Made by a program: the position numbers and the translations under genes. From NCBI RefSeq assembly GCF_001984035.1, contig NZ_CP019449.1, positions 1,426,001 to 1,490,000 on the forward strand: a stretch of DNA of 64,000 nt. The letters are read 5' to 3'. Below, piece by piece: positions 55,610-64,000 of this stretch. Below the pieces are notes generated by a model. It searched no databases. It was not told the origin of the DNA and saw only the letters and a list, made by a program, of their open reading frames with translations. Origin of the DNA: Sphingopyxis sp. QXT-31 (GTDB taxonomy: Bacteria; Pseudomonadota; Alphaproteobacteria; Sphingomonadales; Sphingomonadaceae). How positions within the stretch are numbered: position 1 is the first letter of the stretch; every line of letters begins with the position of its first letter.

Positions 55610-57913
55610 CTACCGCTTCCGCCCCTTGTGCTTGATATTCGCCGGCCGGCCGCGCTTGCCGACCACATGCTTGCCGGCCTTGTCCTTACGCGTCCCGTCG
55701 CGCCGCGGCGGGTTGCTCCGAAAGCCGCCCTCGGGCGCATCGGGCAGTTCGAACCGCAAAGCGCCGCTCACCGGGTTCGCCTCCATCAGCCGCAGGTCGA
55801 GCCGCTGGCCGACGGTAAAGCTCACCCGCCCATGCTCGCTGTCGAGCGTGCGCGCCGCCTCGTCGTAGAAGAAGCGCTCGCTGCCCAGCGTTGACACCGG
55901 CACCAGCCCGTCGCCGCCCAATCCATCGACCGTCGCAAAGAAGCCGAAGGGCTGCACCCCCGTGATCCGCGCCTGGACGATCTCGCCGGTCTTGTTGGCG
56001 AGATAGGCGGCGACATAGCGGTCGATCGTCTCGCGCTCGGCCTCCATCGCGCGGCGTTCGAGCGCGCTGATCGCCTCGCCGATGCGCGACAGCCCCTTGG
56101 CATCGGCCTCGCCGAGCCCGGTCCGCGCGGGCAGGTCCTTGGGCTTGCCGGGGACTTCGAGCTTGTAGCTGTCGACGAGCGCGCGATGGACGATCAGGTC
56201 GGCGTAGCGGCGGATCGGCGAGGTGAAATGCGCGTAGCTGCCGAGCGCGAGGCCGAAATGCCCCGAGTTCGCGGGTCCGTAATAGGCCTGCGTCTGGCTG
56301 CGCAGGATCGCCTGCATGATTTCGGGCAGGCGGTCGTCCTGCGAAAAGCCGTCGATCAGCCGGTTGAACACCGCGGGGGTGATCACCTGTCCCAGCGCGA
56401 AGCTCTGCTCGAAGGTTTCGAGATAGTCCTTGAGGCTGACGAGCTTTTCGCGGCTCGGCGGCTCGTGGATGCGGTACATCACCGGCGATTTCTTGGCCTC
56501 GAGCGCCTTTGCCGCCGCGACATTCGCCGCGATCATATAATCCTCGATCAGCCGCATCGAATCGAGCCGGTCGCGCACGCGAATCTCGGCGATGCCGCCC
56601 GCCTCGTCGAGGATCACCTGCCGCTCGGGCAGGTCGAGGTCGAGCGGCGCACGCGCGGCGCGCGCCTTGGCAAGCAGCGCCCAGCAGGCCCAGAGATTCT
56701 TGAGCGAAGGCAGCACGTCGGCGTCCCACTCGTCGCGCGCTTCATCGGCGTCATAGGCCACCTGCGCTTGCTCATAAGCGATGTTTGCGCGCAGCCGCAC
56801 CAGCGCGCGGGTGAAACGCCATGACGTCACCTTGCCATGCTTGTCGATGACGAGGTGGCACGCCATCGCGGCGCGGTCCTCTCCGGCTTTGAGCGAGCAA
56901 ACGCCGGCGGACAGCGTCTCGGGCAGCATCGGGACGACGCGGTCGGGGAAATAGACGCTGTTGCCGCGCCGCCGCGCCTCGCGGTCGAGTTCGCCGTCGG
57001 GGCGAACATAATAACTCACGTCGGCGATCGCGACGATCGCCTTGAAACCGCCTTTGTTGGCCGCATCGTCGTCGGGGATTGCCCAGACGGCGTCGTCATG
57101 GTCGCGCGCGTCGATCGGGTCGATCGCGACGATCGGGAGGTCGCGCAGGTCCTCGCGCCCCGGGGGAGTGAGGGGCAGTTTCGCCGCACGCTCGGCCTCG
57201 GCGACCGTCTCGGCGCCGAAGACATGCGGGATTTCGTGGCGCGCGATCGCGATCATGCTGAGCGCCCTCGGCGCAAAGGGGTCGCCGATGCGCTCGATCA
57301 CCTTGGCCTTGGTCGCGGGGCCGCGCCCCGTCAGTTCGGCGCGCACGAGGTCGCCGATGCCGGCGTCGGCCATGTCGGCGACCGCGAAGTCAAAGCGCGC
57401 GCGCTTGTCGGCGGGGCGCAGCCAGGTCATCGCCTTGCCGCCGGGGCCGACGTCGTGGACGAGCACGCCGATGACGAGCTCGGCGCTCGTCTGCAATCGC
57501 TTCATCGGATGCGCGACATGGCCGCCGCCGCGCTCTTCCGTGCGCGCGAGCACGCGGTCGCCGACGCCGAGCGCGCCTTTCCGCCCCTGCTCCATCACGC
57601 GCAGCCGCGGCGGCGGGCCCGCGCCTTCCCAGCGGTCGGGCACCGCCCAGACATTGCTGCCCTCGATCGCCGCCACGCGCAGCACGGTGACGCGCGGCAG
57701 CCCGCCATGTTTGTGGAAGGCGCGGCCCGGCGCCATGTCGACGAGCCCCTCGTCGGTCATGTCCTTGAGCAGCGCCTTCAGCGCGACCTTGTCGGCGCCA
57801 TGGAGGCCGAAATGCTTGGCGATCTCGCGCTTGCCGACCGCATCACTGCTGTCGGCGATGAAGCGCATGATCTGGTCGCGTGTCGGAAGTCCGGCCTGGA
57901 TTTTGCGTGGCAT
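55610..57913 (-). CDS. rnr: Ribonuclease R
   Basis: A 767-residue RNase II/R family 3'-5' exoribonuclease. It has an N-terminal helix-turn-helix-like domain (RDQIMRFIADSSDAVGKREIAKHFG), cold-shock OB domains, and the RNB catalytic domain with the metal-binding IDPIDARDHDDAV near residue 264. Next comes DRLDSMRLIEDYMIAANVAAAKAL, then an S1 domain (about 630-715) and a Lys/Arg-rich tail (KDKAGKHVVGKRGRPANIKHKGRKR), as in RNase R rather than RNase II. It degrades structured RNA. The gene is alone between a convergent repeat and a hypothetical protein gene. Confidence 0.94.
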   Translation of the reverse strand: MPRKIQAGLPTRDQIMRFIADSSDAVGKREIAKHFGLHGADKVALKALLKDMTDEGLVDMAPGRAFHKHGGLPRVTVLRVAAIEGSNVWAVPDRWEGAGPPPRLRVMEQGRKGALGVGDRVLARTEERGGGHVAHPMKRLQTSAELVIGVLVHDVGPGGKAMTWLRPADKRARFDFAVADMADAGIGDLVRAELTGRGPATKAKVIERIGDPFAPRALSMIAIARHEIPHVFGAETVAEAERAAKLPLTPPGREDLRDLPIVAIDPIDARDHDDAVWAIPDDDAANKGGFKAIVAIADVSYYVRPDGELDREARRRGNSVYFPDRVVPMLPETLSAGVCSLKAGEDRAAMACHLVIDKHGKVTSWRFTRALVRLRANIAYEQAQVAYDADEARDEWDADVLPSLKNLWACWALLAKARAARAPLDLDLPERQVILDEAGGIAEIRVRDRLDSMRLIEDYMIAANVAAAKALEAKKSPVMYRIHEPPSREKLVSLKDYLETFEQSFALGQVITPAVFNRLIDGFSQDDRLPEIMQAILRSQTQAYYGPANSGHFGLALGSYAHFTSPIRRYADLIVHRALVDSYKLEVPGKPKDLPARTGLGEADAKGLSRIGEAISALERRAMEAERETIDRYVAAYLANKTGEIVQARITGVQPFGFFATVDGLGGDGLVPVSTLGSERFFYDEAARTLDSEHGRVSFTVGQRLDLRLMEANPVSGALRFELPDAPEGGFRSNPPRRDGTRKDKAGKHVVGKRGRPANIKHKGRKR

Positions 57914-57961
57914 GATCCGCTGATAGGGGGCAACGCGCGGCGCGTCACCCCCATCTGCCGA

Positions 57962-58687
57962 TCAATAATAGGGCTGGATGTCGATCACGCGGCCCGAGGC
58001 GTCGGCGGTGCAGACCGAGCGATAGCTGCCGGTCGCCATCGTGTAGACATGGCTTCCGCGCTGCTCGCGCTGGCTGACCACGACGCTGCTACCCCACGGC
58101 GCATTCTGAAATTCGTCGGCCCGGCGAGCGCATGCCGTGCGCCCCCCGTCGGTGCCGCCGCGCGCATAGGGGCGGTTTGCCATGCGGCGGTTTGCCGCTT
58201 CGGTCTCGCCCGCCATATAGCCGTTATGATAGCCTTCGCTGTCGTGACGGTCGTACTGACCGCCGTAGAGGCCGTCGTTGTAACCGCGCGAATATTCGCT
58301 GTCGTGATCGGCGCCGCCATGGTCGTCGCCGTGCTTTTTCTTGTGGCTGGCGAGTGCCGCGATCAGCCCGACGACCGCCACCGCGCCGACCGCCGCGGCG
58401 GCGTTCCCGCCGCCTTTGCCGCAATCGCCGGCGTCGGCCTTGTCGATGCTGGCGTAGCGCCCCTGGCTGACGACGACGCGCACGCAGGTGTCGCCGTTCC
58501 ACCAATATTGGCCACCATTCTTGAACGTCTCCATCTTGTAGCCGCGGCTTTGCATCTCGCTCTCGGCCCCCGGCGCACGCGCGCCCACGAGGTCGGAGAG
58601 GCTACCGGGAGTTTTGGCGTAAGCGGGCGCCATACCGGTCCCGATCATCGAAGCAGCCGCCAAGGCCGCGATCGTCCGTCGCATCAT
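57962..58687 (-). CDS. Exported protein of unknown function, Gly/Asp/Tyr-rich
   Basis: A 241-residue protein with a signal peptide (MMRRTIAALAAASMIGTGMAP, cleavage after AYA near residue 25). The mature part has MQSRGYKMETFKNGGQYWWN, a hydrophobic stretch AAAAVGAVAVVGLIAALA near residue 100, then a His/Asp/Tyr-rich segment (DHDSEYSRGYNDGLYGGQYD) and a C-terminal domain with two Cys residues. I do not recognise the family. ATG 58687 follows AGGGGAAAG; a second ATG lies directly after it. A longer frame upstream lacks a signal and is rejected. Confidence 0.75.
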   Translation of the reverse strand: MMRRTIAALAAASMIGTGMAPAYAKTPGSLSDLVGARAPGAESEMQSRGYKMETFKNGGQYWWNGDTCVRVVVSQGRYASIDKADAGDCGKGGGNAAAAVGAVAVVGLIAALASHKKKHGDDHGGADHDSEYSRGYNDGLYGGQYDRHDSEGYHNGYMAGETEAANRRMANRPYARGGTDGGRTACARRADEFQNAPWGSSVVVSQREQRGSHVYTMATGSYRSVCTADASGRVIDIQPYY

Positions 58688-58887
58688 GATCTTTCCCCTG
58701 TCAGCGCGCGCGGCGCACGACCCCACCGCTACGCAATGCGCGGGACCTTCTTCGGCCGAGTCCCTGAGCGCGCAGCATAGCGGAAAAGCGCTCCGCAAAG
58801 AACGACATTCAGGGTTAGGGCGCGGCTGACCACGCCGTCGACAACGCGAAAGCGGCCCCGGGAAGCCGCGCAATCCCTCGGCTGCCG

Positions 58888-59496
58888 TCAGTCCTGCCCC
58901 GCGCTTGGCGGAGCGCCGAACCGGTTGGCGCCGGCCGTCCCCGGAAGTGCCAGAAGAATGATCACGGCGAGGACGCACGCGAGATATACGATGTTATTGA
59001 AGAACAGCAGCAGGAAGAGCGAAAAGTCGGGTGGAGCGCCCGTTTCGGTTCCGCGGCCGAAATCGTCGAACAGCGGCCGCATCGTCGCCAGGCCGATCGC
59101 CAGAAAAGGCAGCGGCAACAATATCCACCAGCCGCGCCGGTCGCTGTCGTGCAGCCGCCGCACGGCCGCGGCGGCGATCAGCAGGAAAGCGATCGACAGG
59201 ACGAAGACCATGCCGCCGATCAGAATATCCATGTCGGGCAGCACATCGGGGTGATGCCCGCGAATCTCGACCGAATAATGCCCCGGCCCGCTTGTCACGG
59301 TTACATCCTCGGGATGCTCGCGCGCCACGCGAGCCGCGCCTTCCGCCATCTGATCGAAGGCGGGCTGCATCGCGAACATCATCGCGACCGCCACCAGCAG
59401 GCCATTGACGCCGGCGAACATCCAGAAGGGGGCCACCGCCATACGTCCGCCGAAACGGAAGATTCCGGAATATCCCTCCCGGAGTGCCGCCAGCAT
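58888..59496 (-). CDS. DUF805-like membrane protein
   Basis: A 202-residue protein with four membrane helices. It begins MLAALREGYSGIFRFGGRMAVAPFWMF and has VRRLHDSDRRGWWILLPLPFLA near residue 120, which is the RLHDxxxSGWW-type signature of DUF805 proteins (related to YhaH). The loop between the first two helices is unusually long (about 60 residues). Its function is unknown. The start shares a base with the proS stop (TGATG), so it is translated with proS. Confidence 0.8.
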   Translation of the reverse strand: MLAALREGYSGIFRFGGRMAVAPFWMFAGVNGLLVAVAMMFAMQPAFDQMAEGAARVAREHPEDVTVTSGPGHYSVEIRGHHPDVLPDMDILIGGMVFVLSIAFLLIAAAAVRRLHDSDRRGWWILLPLPFLAIGLATMRPLFDDFGRGTETGAPPDFSLFLLLFFNNIVYLACVLAVIILLALPGTAGANRFGAPPSAGQD

Positions 59497-61022
59497 CAAT
59501 AGGTCCGCCCCACCAGCACGCGTTCGACCGCGGGCTCGCCGGTGAAGAAGCACGCACCGTCGGCCGGGGCGGCATCGAGCGGGGTGTTGCGCATCGTCAG
59601 CTTGAGTGCCTTCAACTGCTCCACGATCTTGTCGAGCGCGGCGCCGGTCGGGCGCGCCCATTGCACTTCGGCCCAGCCGACGAATTTGTCGTCGCCGGCG
59701 AAATGCGCTTTTAGATCGGTGACATCGCGGACGATGTTCGCATCGAGCCGCGCTTTGGCTTCGGCGTAGAGGCCGGTCTGGATATCTTCGAGGATCGCCA
59801 CCGCGCTCGCGACGAAATCGCCCTTGGCCACGAACGCGGTGTCGAGCTTGCCGCTCTCCTGATAGAGACGGTCGCGGCGGATCACTGCGACATTGCCGCC
59901 CGCGACGTCGCGCGGGCCTACCTCGACGATGACCGGCGCGCCCTTCTTGACCCAGCCCCAGCGCTTGGTTTGCGCCTTGGCGCCGCTGGTGTCGAGCAGC
60001 ACGCGCACGGGCTCGCGGAAGGCGTCGAGCGCCTTGAGGCTCGCTTCGAGGTCGCGGCAATAATCGAGGATCGCGTGGTCTTCGTCATTGTCGCGCAGCA
60101 TCGGCACGATGACGATCTGGTGCGGCGCGATGCGCGGCGGACAGCGCAGACCGTCGTCGTCGCCGTGCGTCATGATCACCCCGCCGATCATCCGCGTCGA
60201 GGTGCCCCAGCTCGTCGTATGGCAGAGGCTGTGGCCGCCGTCCTTGTCCTGGTAGCGGATATTCGCTGCCTCGGCGAAACCGGTGCCGAGATAATGCGAG
60301 GTGCCCGCCTGGAGCGCCTTGCCGTCCTGCATCATCGCCTCGATCGAATAGGTCGCGACCGCGCCCGGGAAACGCTCGTTCTCGGGCTTCTCGCCCGCGA
60401 CCACGGGCATCGCGAGCACATCCTCCGCGAAGGCGCGGTACATTTCGAGCGCGCGCAGCGTCTCGGCCATCGCGTCGGCCTTGTCGGCGTGCGCCGTATG
60501 GCCCTCCTGCCACAGGAATTCGCTTGTGCGCAGGAACATGCGCGTGCGCATTTCCCAACGCACGACATTGGCCCATTGGTTGACCTTCAGCGGCAGGTCG
60601 CGCCAGCTCTGCACCCAGCGGCTCATCGCATTGCCGATCACCGTCTCCGACGTCGGCCGGACGATCAGCGGCTCCTCGAGCTTCGCCTCGGGATCGGGGA
60701 CGAGCTTGCCCTTCGCATCCTGAATCAGCCGGTGGTGCGTGACGACCGCCATTTCCTTGGCGAAACCATCGACATGGTCGGCCTCCTTCTCGAAGAAGCT
60801 CAAGGGGATGAAGAGCGGGAAATAGGCGTTCTGCACGCCGGCGTCCTTGATCGCGGCGTCCATGACCTTCTGGATGCGCTCCCAAATGCCGTATCCCCAA
60901 GGCTTGATCACCATGCAGCCGCGCACCCCCGATTCCTCGGCGAGGTCGGCCTCGGCAATGACATCTTGATACCAGGCCGCGAAGTCGGCCTGACGGGTTA
61001 CGCTGAGCGCATGCTTGATCAT
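59496..61022 (-). CDS. proS: Prolyl-tRNA synthetase, archaeal/eukaryotic-like (ProS type 3)
   Basis: A 508-residue class II synthetase. It has the type-3 N-terminus GVRGCMVIKPWGYGIWERIQ, motif 2 RWEMRTRMFLRTSEFLWQEGHTA, and motif 3 GLRCPPRIAPHQIVIVP followed by the anticodon-binding domain. There is a C-terminal zinc-domain-like extension ending in a Tyr residue. The inserted bacterial editing domain between motifs 2 and 3 is missing. This architecture is characteristic of archaeal and eukaryotic ProRS and occurs in some bacteria. It charges tRNA-Pro and is essential. Followed by a DUF805-like gene. Confidence 0.93.
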   Translation of the reverse strand: MIKHALSVTRQADFAAWYQDVIAEADLAEESGVRGCMVIKPWGYGIWERIQKVMDAAIKDAGVQNAYFPLFIPLSFFEKEADHVDGFAKEMAVVTHHRLIQDAKGKLVPDPEAKLEEPLIVRPTSETVIGNAMSRWVQSWRDLPLKVNQWANVVRWEMRTRMFLRTSEFLWQEGHTAHADKADAMAETLRALEMYRAFAEDVLAMPVVAGEKPENERFPGAVATYSIEAMMQDGKALQAGTSHYLGTGFAEAANIRYQDKDGGHSLCHTTSWGTSTRMIGGVIMTHGDDDGLRCPPRIAPHQIVIVPMLRDNDEDHAILDYCRDLEASLKALDAFREPVRVLLDTSGAKAQTKRWGWVKKGAPVIVEVGPRDVAGGNVAVIRRDRLYQESGKLDTAFVAKGDFVASAVAILEDIQTGLYAEAKARLDANIVRDVTDLKAHFAGDDKFVGWAEVQWARPTGAALDKIVEQLKALKLTMRNTPLDAAPADGACFFTGEPAVERVLVGRTY

Positions 61023-61064
61023 CGGTCCTGATTTCTCAACTGGGGGGCGGGAGAGCGGCCCCGA

Positions 61065-61604
61065 TTATTTCTTGTTGGCGAGCTCAGCCTTGAGGTCGGC
61101 GATTTCGGCCTTGAGCGCCGCGATCTCGGCGTCCTTGGCCTTGGTTGAACCCGCGCCTGGGATGAAGGCGCTGGTCGCCTGCTGGAACATCTCGAGGTTG
61201 CGGCGCGTCAGCTCGGCAAGCGGGTTCGAACCGAGCGCGCCTTCGAGCGCGGCGCGCACGTCCTGCTGGTTCTTGCGGAAGGTCGCCATCGACGCCTCGA
61301 GATATTGCGGCACCATCGACTGCATCTTGTCGCCATACATACCGATCAGCTGGCGCAGGAAATTGACGGGCAGCAGCGTCTCGCCGCGCGTTTCCTCGTC
61401 CATGATGATCTGCGTCAGCACATTATGCGTGATGTCCTCGCCGCTCTTGGCGTCGACGACACGGAAATCGCGACCGTCGCGGACCATCGTGCCCAGATCC
61501 TCGAGCGTGATGTAGCAGCTGCGCTCCGTATCGTAGAGGCGCCGGTTCGCATATTTCTTGATCGTAACCGTGTCGCCGTCGGCCGGCGCCTTGGACTTCG
61601 CCAT
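61065..61604 (-). CDS. phaR: Polyhydroxyalkanoate synthesis repressor PhaR
   Basis: A 179-residue PhaR-type regulator. It has the N-terminal PHB/PHA accumulation regulator DNA-binding domain (TIKKYANRRLYDTERSCYITLEDL near residue 12, then VVDAKSGEDITHNVLTQII) and a C-terminal coiled-coil Ala/Lys-rich tail (AKDAEIAALKAEIADLKAEL). PhaR senses PHA granules and represses phasin and PHA genes. The start at ATG 61604 follows GGGAGCAG; a longer in-frame start upstream is weak. It is alone, 42 bases from proS on the same strand. Confidence 0.92.
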   Translation of the reverse strand: MAKSKAPADGDTVTIKKYANRRLYDTERSCYITLEDLGTMVRDGRDFRVVDAKSGEDITHNVLTQIIMDEETRGETLLPVNFLRQLIGMYGDKMQSMVPQYLEASMATFRKNQQDVRAALEGALGSNPLAELTRRNLEMFQQATSAFIPGAGSTKAKDAEIAALKAEIADLKAELANKK

Positions 61605-62101
61605 GTGCTGCTGCTCCCTGACCCATGACAAAGGCGACCCCGCCGCGTCGGGCTTGAACGTTGAAAAGCGGCAATAGCATCAATCTATGATGCGTCGCAA
61701 CATGAAGCCGGCACGGAGGTGCGTGAGCCAGCGATTCGCCTCGCTCTCGGCGCCAGACGATCGGCGCGACGGTTCGCGCCGACAAATTTTTCACGTGACG
61801 GCAGGACGGCGCGACGAGTCGAGTGGCGCAATATAGTTTCAACTGAAACATTGGATGCGACATAATTGCCGCCCCGTTCGCATCACGGCACGGCCTTTGT
61901 GTCACCGTCTCACAACCTTGTTATTTTGGCCGAATTACAGCGCGAGTCCGCCAACTGTTGCGAAAATGACACAATGTCATGCCGATGGCGCACAGCCGTC
62001 AGAAAATTGCCACAGGGGGCTTGTGCCACTTTCGTTTTCGGTCTTTCTTGGGTGCAATCCGTTCATCTCTATTTTTGAACGGACAACCGGGGAGTTACCA
62101 A
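61605..62101. promoter_or_regulatory. Long divergent intergenic region, phaR and TonB receptor
   Basis: About 500 bases without a supported gene. It contains a perfect inverted repeat GTTTCA-AC-TGAAAC at 61836-61849 and ATGACA-CAA-TGTCAT at 61966-61980. Immediately before the receptor start is a GGGGAG ribosome binding site. The region is noticeably less GC-rich between 61850 and 62100 than the genes. It probably holds the phaR promoter at the left and a regulated receptor promoter at the right. Confidence 0.6.
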
Positions 62102-64000
62102 ATGAATAAGTCGCACCTGCTTATGGGTGCTGCTGCCTTTGCAGTGGCCATTTCCGTGAGCCAACCTGTTTTCGCTCAAGACACACCCGCCGCCACCGCC
62201 GATTGCGTCGACGCCGATGAAGATGGCGTCTGCGACAGCGAAGCGACGTCCGGCCAGGGCTCCGACATCGTCGTGACCGGATCGCGCATCCGTCGCGACG
62301 AATATAACGCGATCGAGCCGATCACCGTCGTCACCGCCGAAGAAATCACGCAGTCGGGCTTCAACAGCGCGACCGACGCGCTGCAGAGCGCCGAAGTCAC
62401 CGCCGGCGCCGGTCAGATCAACAACTTCTATGGCGGCTTCGTCACCGCCGGCGGCACCGGCGCGAACACGCTGGGCCTTCGCAACCTGGGCCCAGCGCGT
62501 ACGCTGGTCCTGCTGAACGGCCGCCGCATCGCCCCCGCGGGTACCCGCGGCAACGTCCTGGCGGCCGACCTTAACGTGCTGCCGACCGCCATCGTCGAGC
62601 GTATCGAAGTCCTGAAGGCCGGCGCTTCGTCGGTTTACGGTTCGGACGCGGTCGCCGGCGTCGTCAACATCATCACCGACAACAAGGTGCGCGGCCTGAC
62701 GATCGACGCGCAGGTCAACGTTCCCGAAGTGGGTGCCGGCGTCGACAAGCGCATCGCCGCGACCTTCGGTTTCGACACCGACCGCCTGAACGTCATCGGA
62801 TCGATCGAAGTCCGCAAACGCAACGCGCTGCGCCTCGACGACCGCGGCTTCACCAGCTGTCCGATCCCCGGCTTCCGCACGGGACCGGATGCCGAATTCG
62901 GCTCGGACGATCCGTTCCCGCTCGGCGATCCGCGCAACTGCTTCACCATCGACAACGGCGGCGTGACCATCAACACGCTCGGCACGCCGACCCGCACCGG
63001 CATCGGCCGCACCAGCGGCGTGCTCGGCAACTTCAACCGCTTCGTGCCCGCACCGGGCCAGGGTGGCGGTTCGCTTCCGGGCTATCTGGGCGTCGGCACC
63101 TATGACCGCGACAGCTTCGATCCGGAAAGCCAGAAGGAAGAGCTGATCACGCCGGTGAAGACCTACACGGGCTTCCTCGCCGCGACCTATGACGTCGGCG
63201 GGCTCGGCAACGCCGAAGTCTATGGCGAACTCCTCGCGACCCGTCGCCAGTCGTCCTCGCTGCTGTATCGCCAGCTTTCGCTCGACTATCTCCAGGGCAG
63301 CCCGCTGCTTCCGGTCGAACTGCGCGACGGCGTCTTTGCCGCTCCCACCAACACGACGAGCGGCCGCAACATCGCGGCGCGCGCGTTCATCGGCTTCGGT
63401 CTGACCGACTCCTCGCAGGAAGTCGATTATGTTCGCGCAGGCGGCGGTATTCGCGGCGACTTCGTGTTCGACGGCTGGCGCTACGACGCCTATGCCGGCA
63501 AGTCGTGGACCGACGGCACCTATGAGATCGAATCGTTCTTGATCGATCGCGTGGCGGCTTCGACCAACGTGGTGCAGAACCCCAATGGTACGTTCAGCTG
63601 CGCCGCAGCGGCGACCTTTGCAAACTGCGTCGCGGCGCCTGCGCTCAGCGCGGACGTTGTCGGCGGCAACCTGCCGCAGGCATGGCGCGACTATATCCTG
63701 CAGAACACGATCGGCACGACCAAGTTCCGCGAATCGACCTTCACGGCGTCGATCGACGGTCCGCTGTTCAAGATGCCGGGCGGCGACGTGCAGCTGGCAA
63801 TCGGCGTGGAATATCGCAAGCAGCGGATCGACGACACGCCCGATCCGAACTCGATCAGCGGCAACCTGCTCGGCCTGACTGCCGGTACGCCCACGCGCGG
63901 TACGGACAACGTCAAGGAAGCCTTCGCGGAAGTCTTCGTCCCGATCCTGTCGGATCGTCCTTTCTTCCACAACCTGAACCTCAACGCGTCGATCCGTTAC
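62102..64000 (+). CDS. TonB-dependent outer membrane receptor (C-terminal part beyond window)
   Basis: The first 633 residues of a TonB-dependent receptor. The signal peptide is MNKSHLLMGAAAFAVAISVS, with cleavage after VFA. The TonB-box/plug start is GSDIVVTGSRIRRDEYNAIEPITVV near residue 53, with the plug motifs LRNLGPARTLVLLNGRRIAP and IVERIEVLKAGASSVYGSDAVAGVVNIIT. The beta-barrel follows and remains open at the right edge. An insertion DCVDADEDGVCDSEA (residues 37-51) precedes the TonB box. The ligand is not evident. ATG 62102 follows GGGGAG. Confidence 0.92.
   Translation, partial: MNKSHLLMGAAAFAVAISVSQPVFAQDTPAATADCVDADEDGVCDSEATSGQGSDIVVTGSRIRRDEYNAIEPITVVTAEEITQSGFNSATDALQSAEVTAGAGQINNFYGGFVTAGGTGANTLGLRNLGPARTLVLLNGRRIAPAGTRGNVLAADLNVLPTAIVERIEVLKAGASSVYGSDAVAGVVNIITDNKVRGLTIDAQVNVPEVGAGVDKRIAATFGFDTDRLNVIGSIEVRKRNALRLDDRGFTSCPIPGFRTGPDAEFGSDDPFPLGDPRNCFTIDNGGVTINTLGTPTRTGIGRTSGVLGNFNRFVPAPGQGGGSLPGYLGVGTYDRDSFDPESQKEELITPVKTYTGFLAATYDVGGLGNAEVYGELLATRRQSSSLLYRQLSLDYLQGSPLLPVELRDGVFAAPTNTTSGRNIAARAFIGFGLTDSSQEVDYVRAGGGIRGDFVFDGWRYDAYAGKSWTDGTYEIESFLIDRVAASTNVVQNPNGTFSCAAAATFANCVAAPALSADVVGGNLPQAWRDYILQNTIGTTKFRESTFTASIDGPLFKMPGGDVQLAIGVEYRKQRIDDTPDPNSISGNLLGLTAGTPTRGTDNVKEAFAEVFVPILSDRPFFHNLNLNASIRY

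Noticed and set aside
56837..58780. Plus-strand open frame of about 650 codons opposite RNase R and the exported protein
   Set aside because: RNase R motifs on the minus strand are clear; the hydrophobic tail of this frame comes from the antisense of a His/Asp/Tyr-rich region.
62069..63970. Minus-strand open frame of 633 codons opposite the TonB receptor
   Set aside because: The plus strand has a signal peptide, TonB box and plug motifs. The antisense translation is Arg/Ala/Asp-rich with no motif.
1..64000. tRNA, rRNA or riboswitch genes
   Set aside because: No cloverleaf-like or conserved rRNA segment was seen in the short gaps. The gaps hold promoters, repeats and hairpins only. A dedicated scan could not be run.

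Overview
The window is GC-rich, densely packed bacterial DNA with short intergenic gaps and many 1-8 base gene overlaps. It carries an outer-membrane TonB-dependent receptor, a PhaR-type regulator and a pdhC-lpdA arrangement. Together with the many acyl-CoA dehydrogenases and short-chain dehydrogenases, this suggests a sphingomonad (order Sphingomonadales, for example a Sphingopyxis- or Novosphingobium-like genome). That assignment is inferred from gene content, not measured. I saw no rRNA, tRNA, CRISPR array, insertion sequence or phage gene.

From position 1 to about 46200 the window is one large catabolic island for CoA-activated, probably branched or alicyclic (terpenoid- or steroid-side-chain-like) acids. 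It contains three acyl-CoA ligases, nine acyl-CoA dehydrogenase (ACAD) genes, six crotonase-fold proteins, nine SDR-type proteins, a double-hotdog hydratase and a thiolase. It also contains an alpha-methylacyl-CoA racemase, a TesB-like thioesterase, a P450 with aldehyde dehydrogenase and SDR partners, two nitronate-monooxygenase-like flavoproteins, a wax-ester-synthase-like acyltransferase and a lactonase-like beta-propeller. Eight of the nine ACAD genes form four adjacent large/small pairs. In each pair the large subunit carries the conserved ER glutamate and the small subunit carries the RxxFxxxI..FQ..KH segment, as expected for heterotetrameric ACADs of the steroid-degradation (ChsE) type. 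The ninth ACAD (18658-19938) lies behind an APH-family kinase (17490-18557). That pair is a split version of the human ACAD10/ACAD11 architecture and of the bacterial lva pathway, so it predicts 4-hydroxyacyl-CoA catabolism through a phosphorylated intermediate.

The main regulatory signal is a 17-base operator-like sequence (core ATAAC-TNN-GTYAW). It occurs once in each of six divergent promoter regions of the island (2198, 15691, 21682, 28317, 32346, 36365). This points to a single regulon. Candidate local regulators are a TetR protein (6787-7347), a FadR-type GntR protein (12526-13296) and a MarR protein (17035-17493), but the TetR and MarR genes have different palindromes of their own. A separate TTGACGT-TT-ACGTCAA palindrome precedes the 37300-41666 beta-oxidation operon. 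Four copies of a REP-like inverted repeat each lie in a convergent junction and probably act as bidirectional terminators.

From about 46200 onward the content becomes more general: a secreted amidohydrolase, a sulfotransferase-like protein with a class IV aminotransferase, a PAP2 phosphatase, pyruvate dehydrogenase E2 and E3 genes, a universal stress protein, an XRE regulator, RNase R, an archaeal/eukaryotic-type prolyl-tRNA synthetase and PhaR. The right edge is the first two thirds or so of a TonB-dependent receptor. No steroid ring-cleavage genes lie in the window, so the real substrate remains open.
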